Below are positions 1 through 9,253 of a DNA stretch of 64,000 nt, in pieces; position 1 is the first letter of the stretch; the number at the start of each line of letters is the position of its first letter. The notes under the pieces were generated by a model, which saw only the letters and a program-made list of their open reading frames with translations, searched no databases and was not told the origin of the DNA. Both the position numbers and the translations under genes were made by a program. Origin of the DNA: Hoylesella nanceiensis DSM 19126 = JCM 15639 (GTDB taxonomy: Bacteria > Bacteroidota > Bacteroidia > Bacteroidales > Bacteroidaceae); assembly GCF_000379965.1 (NCBI RefSeq), contig NZ_KB904328.1:434001-498000 (forward strand), in the 5' to 3' direction.

Positions 1-2949
1 TTAGTTTCTTACATCGGCTTTGTCACTAAAGAAGTGAAAGCGAATGCCAATTTAGATGTAACCCTAAGTGAAGACAATCACTCGTTAGACGAAGTGGTTG
101 TGGTGGGTTATGGCAACATGAAAAAGAGAGATTTAACAGGAGCTATATCATCAGTAAAAGGCTCTGAGGTGGCATTAGCAGGTGTTGCGTCGGCCGCTCA
201 TGCGTTAGCTGGAAAGGCAGCAGGTTTATATGTTCGCCAAAACTCTGCACAGCCAGGTGGTGGACTCGATATCTTGGTGCGTGGAGCAGGCTCGGTGAAC
301 GCCAATAACGACCCCCTTTATGTTGTAGACGGATTTCCTATTGCAAAGATCGATCAGCCTCAAGGTGTGAACGATCGTATGAATCCAGGAACACAAGGTG
401 TGCTTAACTTCCTTAACCCTAACGACATCGAACGAGTTGAGGTGCTTAAAGACGCTTCGGCAACAGCCATTTATGGTGCTCGTGCGGCAAATGGTGTGGT
501 GATTATCACCACTAAACGAGGTGCTGAAGGTAAGCCACAGGTTGACTATTCGTATAACTATTCGTTCCAAAAATACTCTGATAACTACGACATGTTATCA
601 CTTCAAGAGTGGATGGTTGAGAAAAACAAATCTACTTGGGAGTATTGGGTTTGGGAAAACGGCGTTGGTCCATGGGGAGGAAAGACTCTCGAGGCTGCCA
701 TTAGATCGCCTAAAGGTGGCTTATCTTACACTCAACCTTACACCGAAGCGCAAATTGCAGCAGCAGGAGCAGGCACCAATTGGTTGGATCTTATCACTCG
801 AAACGGACAAGTGCAAGAACATAACCTTAGTTTAAGAGGTGGTTCGAAGGCTACACAATATATGCTTTCGCTCAATTATTTCGATAATCAAGGTATTATT
901 CGCAATTCGGGAATGACCCGTTACACCCTTAAAACAAATATCGACCAAAAGTTCTTAGACATATTTAAATTGGGATTGAACCTCACCCTCACTCGCATCG
1001 ACAACGCTAACACACAGCTTGGTGGCGAAAGATGGGAAAAATCGGGAATGATTAGAGCTGCCGTTCAAATGGGACCTCATATCAAAGCCTTCGATCCTGT
1101 TACAGGAACTTATCCTATCAACCCATTATTGGGAACTCAACCCAACCCCTATTCGTTGCTCAACAACATCGACGAGAGTAGAACCGACCGTCTTTTGGGT
1201 AACATCTTCCTTGAGGCTACTCCTATTCAAGGACTTAGTTTGAAATTGAATGCAGGTATCGACCGCACCAGTCTCTTCCGTGGAACCTACGAACCCAAAA
1301 CAACTTTGTGGGGACATAACACCAATGGAAATGCAGATGTGTATAACAACGACAACAATCAATATTTGTTAGAAGCCACAGCAAGCTACACTCGTACCTT
1401 TAAAGACATTCACAAGTTATTGCTTTTGGCTGGTACATCATACGAACAGTTCGAATTTAAGAACTCAAGAGCAGGTAACAACGACTTCCTTACCGACGCC
1501 TTTGGCTATCATAACCTTGATGCTGGAGCAGGACAAAAGCGTGTTGGATCGGGATATAGCAAGAATAACATGGAGAGTTATTTCTTTAGAGCTAACTATA
1601 TCTTGAAAGACCGCTATTATCTCACTGCTACTATGCGTGCCGATGGTGCCAGTGTGTTTGCAAAGAACCACAAATGGGGTTATTTCCCATCTGTTGCTTT
1701 AGGCTGGACAATGAGCGAAGAGCCCTTTATGAAAGACCTTCATTGGCTAAGTATGCTTAAATGGCGTTTGAGTTGGGGACAAACTGGTAACTCAGACATT
1801 GGTACAAACGCTTTCACAAGCTATGCTGCACACGCTGCTTTCAATAAAGAAAACAACTCACAAGTGATGGGTGTGTATCGCTCAAGATTGGCTAATCCCG
1901 ACCTAAAATGGGAAACTACCACTGAATGGAACTTGGGTTTGGATATGGGTTTCTTGAATAACCGTATCCTTGCCAGCGTTGAATTCTATCATAAGGTGGT
2001 TTCTGACTTGTTGAACTACAAGCCTTTGAATGCTTATCAAGAGATTACACGAGTGATGGCCAACGTGGGAAAAACCCAAAGTACGGGTGTTGAGCTCACA
2101 ATTAATACCAAAAACATCGAATCACGCAACTTTAAATGGTCTACAGACTTCACTTTCACTGCCTATAAAGACCGTTGGAAGGAGCGTACTCCCGACTGGA
2201 AGCCTGGCGTTTACGAACGAGTAGACGACCCAATTCGTCCTATCTACACTCGTTTGGCAGACCATATCTTGCAAATTGGAGAGCAAGTGCCCGATGCACA
2301 ACCTCTTTTACGTCCAGGAGAACTCGTTATTAAAGACATCAACGGATATCGTCGTGACGCTAACAAACAACCTATTGTAGACGAAAATGGTCGTTTTGTG
2401 CTCACAGGAGAGCCCGATGGCTTGATTGATGATGCCGATAATGTGCTTTTAGGCTCACAAGATCCCAGTTGGTTAGCAGGTATTACCAATACATTTAAAT
2501 ACAAAGATTTCGACTTGAACATTCAACTCAATGGTATGTTTGGTCGCAGAATGCAAGATCCTACAGAGATGGCTTATGGTCTTGGCGGTGGAGATTTGGC
2601 TCGATATGGCTACAATGCGTTGAGAAAGATTAAAGATCGTTGGACTTGGGACAACCCTTCTACCACCCAACCCACTTCGTTTAATGGCTGGGGAAACAAC
2701 TACACATCAGGCGATTGGTATTATCAACGTGCATGGTTCATACGCTTAACCAACATAAGTTTTGGTTGGACGTTGCCAAAAGCATGGATAGCACGCACTA
2801 AAGTGTTGTCTCGTGTTCGTCTATCGCTTAGCGCAAACAACCTATTCTGCATCACTCCGTATAAGGGATTAGACCCCGAAACCGACTATTATGCAGCTTC
2901 TTATCCCAATGCTCGTACCTATAGCATGGGTATCAATGTAACATTCTAA
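1..2949 (+). CDS. SusC-like TonB-dependent outer-membrane transporter (5' partial)
   Basis: This is the outer-membrane beta-barrel that imports oligosaccharides with its SusD partner, powered by TonB. The reading frame is open from base 1, where it encodes LVSYIGFVTKEV, the end of a carboxypeptidase-regulatory-like domain. It then shows the family hallmark DEVVVVGYG, a plug domain with NDPLYVVDGFPI and SATAIYGARAANGVV, and a long barrel ending in an aromatic residue (INVTF). The signal peptide and the start lie left of the window, so the GTG at 34 is not the true start. SusD begins 13 bp after the stop, so the two are co-transcribed. The substrate cannot be read from the sequence; the locus context suggests an alpha-linked glycan. 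The family call is secure. Confidence 0.95.
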   Translation, partial: LVSYIGFVTKEVKANANLDVTLSEDNHSLDEVVVVGYGNMKKRDLTGAISSVKGSEVALAGVASAAHALAGKAAGLYVRQNSAQPGGGLDILVRGAGSVNANNDPLYVVDGFPIAKIDQPQGVNDRMNPGTQGVLNFLNPNDIERVEVLKDASATAIYGARAANGVVIITTKRGAEGKPQVDYSYNYSFQKYSDNYDMLSLQEWMVEKNKSTWEYWVWENGVGPWGGKTLEAAIRSPKGGLSYTQPYTEAQIAAAGAGTNWLDLITRNGQVQEHNLSLRGGSKATQYMLSLNYFDNQGIIRNSGMTRYTLKTNIDQKFLDIFKLGLNLTLTRIDNANTQLGGERWEKSGMIRAAVQMGPHIKAFDPVTGTYPINPLLGTQPNPYSLLNNIDESRTDRLLGNIFLEATPIQGLSLKLNAGIDRTSLFRGTYEPKTTLWGHNTNGNADVYNNDNNQYLLEATASYTRTFKDIHKLLLLAGTSYEQFEFKNSRAGNNDFLTDAFGYHNLDAGAGQKRVGSGYSKNNMESYFFRANYILKDRYYLTATMRADGASVFAKNHKWGYFPSVALGWTMSEEPFMKDLHWLSMLKWRLSWGQTGNSDIGTNAFTSYAAHAAFNKENNSQVMGVYRSRLANPDLKWETTTEWNLGLDMGFLNNRILASVEFYHKVVSDLLNYKPLNAYQEITRVMANVGKTQSTGVELTINTKNIESRNFKWSTDFTFTAYKDRWKERTPDWKPGVYERVDDPIRPIYTRLADHILQIGEQVPDAQPLLRPGELVIKDINGYRRDANKQPIVDENGRFVLTGEPDGLIDDADNVLLGSQDPSWLAGITNTFKYKDFDLNIQLNGMFGRRMQDPTEMAYGLGGGDLARYGYNALRKIKDRWTWDNPSTTQPTSFNGWGNNYTSGDWYYQRAWFIRLTNISFGWTLPKAWIARTKVLSRVRLSLSANNLFCITPYKGLDPETDYYAASYPNARTYSMGINVTF

Positions 2950-2962
2950 CCCTTAAAAAAGT

Positions 2963-4516
2963 ATGACGATGAAAAAGATAAAAGGCTTAACCCTATTATT
3001 TACTATGGCTGCTATGGCATTTACCACAGCATGCTCAGACCTTACGCCTGTTGATTATTCTGAAATCAATCCTAATAACTTCCCTAAAAACGAAAGTGAC
3101 GTAGAGGCTTTGGTGATGGATTGCTATCGACCTTTGCGTGGTGACTGGTGGGATGGAATATATTCGCCATCTGAAAGGGGTGTGATGTTTATCAATGACT
3201 GCACAACTGGTATCTTAACAGGCGACTTTGGAGCCCAAAAGATGGCTGCAGAGCTCAATTTCTTCCCCACAAGCGAAGAGATCACTTGGTTTTATTTCAC
3301 CCGAAACACCTCAAGTTATAGTGGTGGATACATCAATAAAATAAGTACTTGCACCCTCACTCTCGACGACATAGCTAACGCTCCTATCAGTGATAGCAAG
3401 AAAAAGGAATTCGAAGCCGAAGTGCGTTGCGCTCGTGCGTTCCTCACTTACACTCTATATGATATGTACGGACCATTGGTTATCGCTCCATTAGAGGTGT
3501 TGAAGAATCCTTTACAAGAGCAACCACTACCCCGTTTGTCAAGAGAAGAGCAGGTGAAGTTTATCGAAGACGACTTGTTGTTTGCTGCAGAGCACCTTCC
3601 TATGCCTAATAAAGCAGAGTATGGACGTTTCAGTAGCGGCTTTGCTAAGATGTTGCTCATACGTCTTTATTTGCACGAAACAGCTGTAAACAAAGACTAT
3701 TACAACAAAGTAGAGACCGTAGCAAACGAGTTAATGAGCCCACAATATGGCTATCAGTTGCAAAGAGATTATGTAAAGATGTTTGAACTCGGCGGACAGG
3801 GCAGCGCAAACAAAGAAATTATCTATGCTTTACCTTGTTCTTACGACGGACCAGGCGTTAATCAGTGGCACATGATGGTGCTTCCTACCGACTTTGCACA
3901 AGGAGGTATGAGCGGAGGATGGGCAACTGTAACCAGTACATGGGCGTTCTACGATTCATTCGAGGCTAAAGACGTGCGCAGAACAAAGTTGCTCACCAGC
4001 TATATGAGCTCAACTGGCGAACAGATCGACCGCAACACTCCTCAATCTAAATTGGCAATGGGTCCTATTGCATTGAAGATGGGTTACGATCCACGTGTTA
4101 GTGCAAGTGGAGGACATTCGGATATCGACCTCATTCTATATCGTTATGCCGATGTTTATTTGTCTTTGGCAGAAGCATTGTCGCAAAAAACAGGTGCATC
4201 AGGTGCCGATCTTGCTAAGGCAGTGAGCCTTATCAATGTTGTTAGACAACGTGCTGGCCTCGATAACCTATCTGCAAGCAACCTCAACACTCCTGAAAAG
4301 GTGCTCGATGCATTGTTAACAGAACGTTGGCACGAGTTCTGGTGCGAGAATGGACAGTTCCGTTCCGACCTCATTAGACATCATAAGTTGGTGCAATGGG
4401 TAAAGAAAATCAACAATTCGCCTTATGCTGAAGAGTATAAAGAGTTGTATCCCCTTCCTTTATCTGCCATTATCGATGGCAAGGGTGCAGTAAAACAAAA
4501 CGCAGGATATCAATAA
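2963..4516 (+). CDS. SusD/RagB family surface glycan-binding lipoprotein
   Basis: This is the lid and binding partner of the preceding SusC transporter at the outer leaflet of the outer membrane. The N-terminus is a lipoprotein signal with lipobox FTTAC and Cys24 (Cys22 if the second Met at 2969 is used), followed by acidic residues typical of surface export. The body has the SusD pattern: an N-terminal SusD-like segment (DLTPVDYSEINPNNF), TPR-like helices, and a C-terminal RagB/SusD region containing YADVYLSLAEAL, VNVVRQRAGL-like text and TERWHEFWCEN. Length (517 aa) is normal. It is second in the operon, 13 bp after SusC, and a strong hairpin follows it. Confidence 0.95.
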   Translation: MTMKKIKGLTLLFTMAAMAFTTACSDLTPVDYSEINPNNFPKNESDVEALVMDCYRPLRGDWWDGIYSPSERGVMFINDCTTGILTGDFGAQKMAAELNFFPTSEEITWFYFTRNTSSYSGGYINKISTCTLTLDDIANAPISDSKKKEFEAEVRCARAFLTYTLYDMYGPLVIAPLEVLKNPLQEQPLPRLSREEQVKFIEDDLLFAAEHLPMPNKAEYGRFSSGFAKMLLIRLYLHETAVNKDYYNKVETVANELMSPQYGYQLQRDYVKMFELGGQGSANKEIIYALPCSYDGPGVNQWHMMVLPTDFAQGGMSGGWATVTSTWAFYDSFEAKDVRRTKLLTSYMSSTGEQIDRNTPQSKLAMGPIALKMGYDPRVSASGGHSDIDLILYRYADVYLSLAEALSQKTGASGADLAKAVSLINVVRQRAGLDNLSASNLNTPEKVLDALLTERWHEFWCENGQFRSDLIRHHKLVQWVKKINNSPYAEEYKELYPLPLSAIIDGKGAVKQNAGYQ

Positions 4517-4523
4517 ATAATAT

Positions 4524-4556
4524 GCTCCACCTAAGCTCTTGCGCTTTGGGTGGAGC
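4524..4556 (+). promoter_or_regulatory. Intra-operon hairpin between susD and the DUF4832 gene
   Basis: The arms GCTCCACC (4524-4531) and GGTGGAGC (4549-4556) pair perfectly. The interior continues with AAGC/GCTT, giving about 12 bp in total with one mismatch and a 6-nt loop. No U-run follows (the next bases are CCAAATAAAAAC), so it is not a standard terminator. Position suggests an mRNA processing or stability element that could set SusCD levels apart from the downstream genes. The structure is seen; the role is inferred. Confidence 0.6.
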
Positions 4557-4571
4557 CCAAATAAAAACAAT

Positions 4572-6011
4572 ATGAAGACATTACATAACATTTTGTTGGG
4601 TGCATTGACACTTATGGCTGTGGCATGCGGAAGCGATAGCAAAGGAGGCGACCCCGTTGTAGAGCCTCGTCCAACCACATCTACCGCTCTAAAGACTGTT
4701 CATTTAAGCCTAAGCAATGCCGAAATTGCCAACCCTGAACGTGGTTTCTACAATTTGTTAGAAACCAATTCTACCGATCCCGTTACCTTACAAGCTCTTA
4801 AGAAGATAAGAAACGACGGTAAAACATTGGTTCAGTTGGTGTATTATCTACCCGAATATCGCACAAGTGATTTGCCAGAAAGCTTTATAACCAAAGTAGA
4901 AGCAGACCTTGACAGAGTGCGTGAGGTAGGAATGAAAGCCATTTTGCGCTTTGCTTACACAAGTGATCAAAACGGATCAGATGCTCCAATGAGCAGTATT
5001 TTGCGTCATCTCGACCAAATTAAACCTATTCTACACCACAAAGTGGGAGTCATTGCTTGCGTTCAAGCAGGCTTTATAGGCGCTTGGGGCGAGTGGTATT
5101 ATTCGTCAAATCATCTTAATAACACCACAGCTTACAACCAAGTGATTAGTAAGTGGCTCGAAGTGTTGCCCGAAGAGCGTTGTGTTCAGGTTAGAACGCC
5201 TAAATATAAGCAAGATTTTGTGGGCAATAGCAATCCTCTTACCCTCGAAACTGCATTTAAAAACACTCCAATAGCACGCATTGGACACCACAACGACGCC
5301 TTTATGACCGACGATACCAACATGGGTACCTATCAAAACGTTGATAAAGACAAGCGTTATGTGGCTCAAGATGCTCTTTATGTGCCATTAGGAGGCGAAA
5401 CAACCAAGCCTTCGGGAGCTAAAATGGCTTCTGGTAAAGAGGCTTTAGCTGAGATTCAAACCCTACACTGGTCGTTCTTGAACGATGGTTATTACAAACC
5501 ATTGCTCGATAACTGGAAAACAGGAGGCTATTTAAATCAGATGAAGAAACTACTTGGCTATCGACTCTATGTAAGCAAGGCTGAGTTCAGCGAGCAAAAT
5601 GCACCTGGAAGCGACCTTGTTTTAAACTTAACAATGGGCAATGCAGGCACAGCATCGATGTATAACGCTCGTCCTGCAGTGATAGTACTTGTTCAAGAGG
5701 GCACCAACAGCGAGTATGAGGCAGTTAGTGGCATCGACTTGCGCACCATTCAACCTGAAACAACCACTACATTTAAGTTGACTTTCAAGCTTCCAAGCAC
5801 TATTGCTGAAGGAAAATATAAGGTGATGATGTGGCTTCCCGATGGCAATAACGAGTTGAAAAACACGCCCGCTTATGCCGTGCAGTTGGCAAACAACAAT
5901 GTGTGGAACAGCTCAACAGGTTATAACAACTTAGGCATCAGCATCAATATTGCTCAAAGCAAAGATGCTAAAGCAGGCACCTCATCTATCACTTTCGTGA
6001 AGAAAAAATAA
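4572..6011 (+). CDS. DUF4874/DUF4832 lipoprotein, putative glycan-active protein
   Basis: The ATG at 4572 is preferred over an in-frame TTG at 4539 because it gives a clean lipoprotein signal (lipobox MAVAC, Cys19) and 479 residues. The motif NPERGFY at about residues 54-60 marks the DUF4874 N-terminal domain. The DUF4832 part follows, with VQVRTPKYKQDF and GHHNDAF, and a beta-rich C-terminus. Repeated charged and aromatic residues on predicted barrel strands (ILRFAYTSDQ, GFIGAWGEWYY) resemble a TIM-barrel glycosidase fold, but I know no proven activity for the family. Position between susD and an acyltransferase implies a surface or periplasmic role on the locus glycan. The domain call is firm; the function is open. 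Confidence 0.8.
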   Translation: MKTLHNILLGALTLMAVACGSDSKGGDPVVEPRPTTSTALKTVHLSLSNAEIANPERGFYNLLETNSTDPVTLQALKKIRNDGKTLVQLVYYLPEYRTSDLPESFITKVEADLDRVREVGMKAILRFAYTSDQNGSDAPMSSILRHLDQIKPILHHKVGVIACVQAGFIGAWGEWYYSSNHLNNTTAYNQVISKWLEVLPEERCVQVRTPKYKQDFVGNSNPLTLETAFKNTPIARIGHHNDAFMTDDTNMGTYQNVDKDKRYVAQDALYVPLGGETTKPSGAKMASGKEALAEIQTLHWSFLNDGYYKPLLDNWKTGGYLNQMKKLLGYRLYVSKAEFSEQNAPGSDLVLNLTMGNAGTASMYNARPAVIVLVQEGTNSEYEAVSGIDLRTIQPETTTTFKLTFKLPSTIAEGKYKVMMWLPDGNNELKNTPAYAVQLANNNVWNSSTGYNNLGISINIAQSKDAKAGTSSITFVKKK

Positions 6012-6090
6012 AGAACAACACCTCAATAGAATTGGTTGAAGGCGTAATACCTCACCTATTGATGATTTCAATCTATACCAAAGCAACAAA

Positions 6091-7320
6091 ATGACTCATC
6101 TAAACACCTCTAATAGCCCAACAACCACCACCCCTAAGGGTGATAACTGCTTGGCACAAGGCTCTTCAACAGAGACCTTTAACAAGGCAACTGCGCCACA
6201 TTCGGGACGATTATTATCGCTCGACCTACTGAGAGGGGCCGACTTAGCCCTCTTAGTGCTCTTTCAACCCATTATTTATCAATGGGTAGAAGCCAGCGAA
6301 CCCACGCCTGGAAGCTTCGGAGAGATGGTCTTTGGGCAGATAACCCACGTGCCTTGGGAGGGCTTTTGCTTTTGGGACATCATCATGCCGCTGTTTATGT
6401 TCATGTCGGGAATAACCATTCCCTTTTCAATGGGCAAGTATCAGCAAGGCAAAGTAAAGGCCGATAAAGGCTTTTTGTGGCGTCTTTTAAAGCGATTTGT
6501 GGTGTTATGGGTTTTAGGAATGATTGCACAAGGCAACTTGTTGTCGTTCGATCCACGCCTCATTCACCTTTATAGTAACACCCTTCAGAGTATTGCTGTG
6601 GGCTATGTGGTGGTGGCTTTGCTCTTTGTTTACACCTCGTGGCGCACACAATTGACTGTTGTTGCGGCCTGTTTGGTGGGCTATGTTGCGGTGTTTGCTA
6701 TCTGGGGACAGATGGATTTCACCATAGATGCAAACATTTGCGAAGAGATCGACCGACAAGTGTTGGGTCATTGGCGAGATGGTGTGCTGTGGAAGGGCGA
6801 CAATTGGTATTGGAACGATTCCTATCACTACACTTGGATTCTCTCATCGCTCAACTTTGTGGTAACCGTTTACCTTGGTTGCGTGGCAGGAATGATACTT
6901 AGAATGAAGCTACAAGACCTCAAAAAAGTACGCATCTTGTTGTTCTCGGGTGTGGCACTCATTGCTTTGTCGTTCCTTCTTCACCCCGTTGTGCCCATCA
7001 TCAAGCACATTTGGTCTACCTCAATGACCTTTTTGTCGGGTGGAATCTGCCTTTTATTAATAGCATTAGCCTATTATTGGGTAGATATTAAAGGCAAAAC
7101 AAAGGGTATTATGTGGCTTCGTTTCTATGGAGCCAATTCACTTGTGGCCTATATGGTGGGCGATCATGTGGATTTTTCATCGATAACCAACTCTATTTTT
7201 TATGGATTTCAACCTCTGTTGGGCAACTATTACGATGTATTAGAGGCTTCCGTACAGGGAATTATCGTACTCCTCATATTAAGATGGATATACCATTCAA
7301 ACATTTTTATTAAGGCATAA
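6091..7320 (+). CDS. DUF5009 / HGSNAT-like (NagX-type) membrane acyltransferase
   Basis: This is a polytopic inner-membrane protein of the family that includes human heparan-alpha-glucosaminide N-acetyltransferase and bacterial NagX. After a Thr/Ser-rich head of about 40 residues comes the signature RLLSLDLLRGADLALLVLF. Then THVPWEGFCFWDIIMPLFMF contains His86, the position that aligns with the proposed active-site His of HGSNAT. About ten hydrophobic segments follow. Known relatives move an acetyl group across the membrane onto a terminal amino sugar. Placement inside a PUL suggests it modifies a periplasmic intermediate of the same glycan; that is inference. It ends 16 bp before the next gene, consistent with one transcript. 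Confidence 0.8.
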   Translation: MTHLNTSNSPTTTTPKGDNCLAQGSSTETFNKATAPHSGRLLSLDLLRGADLALLVLFQPIIYQWVEASEPTPGSFGEMVFGQITHVPWEGFCFWDIIMPLFMFMSGITIPFSMGKYQQGKVKADKGFLWRLLKRFVVLWVLGMIAQGNLLSFDPRLIHLYSNTLQSIAVGYVVVALLFVYTSWRTQLTVVAACLVGYVAVFAIWGQMDFTIDANICEEIDRQVLGHWRDGVLWKGDNWYWNDSYHYTWILSSLNFVVTVYLGCVAGMILRMKLQDLKKVRILLFSGVALIALSFLLHPVVPIIKHIWSTSMTFLSGGICLLLIALAYYWVDIKGKTKGIMWLRFYGANSLVAYMVGDHVDFSSITNSIFYGFQPLLGNYYDVLEASVQGIIVLLILRWIYHSNIFIKA

Positions 7321-7336
7321 CTAAAATCATAACATT

Positions 7337-9100
7337 ATGTTTAAACCAATATTTTATTCTCTTGTGTTGCCATTGGCCATCGCTTTGGTGGGATGTAGCG
7401 ACAATAATGAAGTTATAAACATGGAAAAAAATGGTCCTAAACCCACAATGGACCTTCATATAACACCTCAAGACGGCTTGGTATATGGCGAAAAGGTGAA
7501 TGTTTCGGGACTAATGACCGACGAACGCAACTTAGAACAATACGTTATAACCATCACTAACTCTGCAGGCGACACCCTTGTGCGCAAGCAACAAAGCCTA
7601 TTGGGACAAAGCTTTAACGTGAATACCGACCTACTTGTGTCGCTTCCTAAAAACGCTAAGACCGAAAATTTAAAGCTAAGAGTGCGCCTCGACAATAGTA
7701 GAAATGGCGAAGCAGTAGAAGAATTCGACATCAATAATGTGTCTGCACCCACCTTTGATCAGCTTTATCTCTTCCTTTCAACAGGCGAAGTTTATCCTCT
7801 TGTTAAGAATGGTGATGAGTTCTCTGTGGCAGACGACATCTTCTTCCCAGCCAACACCAAAGGTATTGTGGCATCAACACCCGACAATTCGGGCATGTAT
7901 TGGGGCGTTTCTAATGGCGAAATAACCACTATGGCGAAAGATTCTATCGTTATTGGTGCTGATATCGACGCCTCATTTAAAGTGGCTTTCAACCCTGTTA
8001 CCTTCGAACTGACAAAGGGTGAAAAGCATTTCTGGGCTCCTTTGAGCGACAGCGAACGCTTTTATATCTTAGGAACGATATCGGGTCACTGGAAAGATGG
8101 CGAAATTACCGAGCCTAAGAATAAAATGGCTATGAAGGGATTTGGCTACGAAGGTGCTCAATATTTCACTTGGACAGCACCCGATGGCGACGATCCTGAA
8201 GTGGGAATGTGGGGCAGTACATCGTCTGGAGTATTCAGATTGAAACAGCCTTCAACAGGAAAATACATCCTTTGGGACGGCAAGAACATTGTGATGAGCA
8301 ACACCGATGACAAGAGCAAGAGTTTCCCTGTAACCGATAAGGGTAACTTCACTATTCGTGCTGAATTCGAAAAGGGAGTGTGCACCATGGTGAAAGTGAG
8401 TGGATCGGGCAAGTCGCTCACCTTTAGTAACGGCAAAGTGAGTGTCAACGGACAAGAAATGCAGTCTACAATAACCTTGAATGGTCAGCAACTCAACATG
8501 AAACAAGGCAACAACTATGTTTACGAAGGAGTGTTGAACCTAAAAGAAGGACAAAAAATATCAGCTCCATTCAGTCTTGCTTCGTTCAAGGGTAGCACCG
8601 ATTTGTTCGACGGCGTGGGCAATGAAACATGGACATTAAAAACCGCAAGCGACAAGTATTATATCCGACTCGACCTCTTCAATGGCGAATTCTATGCTTG
8701 TCCACTTTCAGCTTATCCTCAGTTTATCTATTTAGACGGCTGGAGTTTGGCTCCAAGAGAAGATGCTAACGACATTGTTTGGAATGCCGAAAAGGTTATT
8801 CCACTTGCTCGTACAGCTGCAGGAACATACGAAGGCACCTTCTATAACTTTGGTTGGGGCGGCGATGTAGCCTTTTATGTAACCCATCCTCGTAGCGGAA
8901 AGTCTTTAAGACTGCCCAATGCGGCTTTCAACTCTACTTTCACTAACGCAGGAAGTGGCCCTGGTAGCTTCCGCATTCCTTCTGCTGCAGGCTACTATAA
9001 AGTGGTTATCGACCTAAAAGAAGGCATCGAGATTAAGCCTAACGACGAGGTTGTGAAAAAGGGTTCTACACCTTTCACACTCGACTATATAGCGAAATAA
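7337..9100 (+). CDS. SusE/SusF-like surface glycan-binding lipoprotein
   Basis: A lipoprotein of 587 residues with lipobox ALVGC (Cys20). The N-terminal domain (about 35-130) is an Ig-like SusE domain (LHITPQDGLVYGEKVNVSG). Three beta-sandwich units follow, each opening with a phrase typical of SusE/SusF starch-binding modules: TFDQLYLFLSTGEVYPL, SERFYILGTISGHWKDG and PQFIYLDGWSLAPRE. They contain many Trp and Tyr residues suited to sugar stacking. It likely holds the glycan at the cell surface for the SusCD pair. Similarity to SusE/F is at the level of layout and motifs, so the ligand need not be starch. It is followed by a terminator-like hairpin. Confidence 0.75.
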   Translation: MFKPIFYSLVLPLAIALVGCSDNNEVINMEKNGPKPTMDLHITPQDGLVYGEKVNVSGLMTDERNLEQYVITITNSAGDTLVRKQQSLLGQSFNVNTDLLVSLPKNAKTENLKLRVRLDNSRNGEAVEEFDINNVSAPTFDQLYLFLSTGEVYPLVKNGDEFSVADDIFFPANTKGIVASTPDNSGMYWGVSNGEITTMAKDSIVIGADIDASFKVAFNPVTFELTKGEKHFWAPLSDSERFYILGTISGHWKDGEITEPKNKMAMKGFGYEGAQYFTWTAPDGDDPEVGMWGSTSSGVFRLKQPSTGKYILWDGKNIVMSNTDDKSKSFPVTDKGNFTIRAEFEKGVCTMVKVSGSGKSLTFSNGKVSVNGQEMQSTITLNGQQLNMKQGNNYVYEGVLNLKEGQKISAPFSLASFKGSTDLFDGVGNETWTLKTASDKYYIRLDLFNGEFYACPLSAYPQFIYLDGWSLAPREDANDIVWNAEKVIPLARTAAGTYEGTFYNFGWGGDVAFYVTHPRSGKSLRLPNAAFNSTFTNAGSGPGSFRIPSAAGYYKVVIDLKEGIEIKPNDEVVKKGSTPFTLDYIAK

Positions 9101-9109
9101 ATCACCACT

Positions 9110-9153
9110 CACCCCCTCTCCTCCCCCCAAAAGGCGGGAAAGGGGGTGTTTTT
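9110..9153 (+). terminator. Intrinsic terminator or attenuator upstream of the GH31 gene
   Basis: CACCCCCT (9110-9117) pairs with AGGGGGTG (9141-9148) and is followed directly by TTTTT. A second C-run (9123-9128) can pair with the GG/GGG at 9133-9138. This sits 9 bp after the SusE-like stop and about 100 bp before the GH31 start, so it would end most PUL transcripts or set the GH31 level. An in-frame ATG at 9146 lies inside this element and is not a credible start. Confidence 0.7.
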
Positions 9154-9253
9154 AAAGGGAAATCTCTCTTTCAAAACAAGCACAAAAAGTGGTAGATCAG
9201 TCTATCTTGTGTTACTTAAACAACTCTTAAACATCTTAACAACAAAAAGAAAT

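Noticed and set aside
9146-9253. Upstream start for the GH31 gene
   Set aside because: The ATG at 9146 is inside a terminator stem and would put 36 residues ahead of a clean signal peptide.
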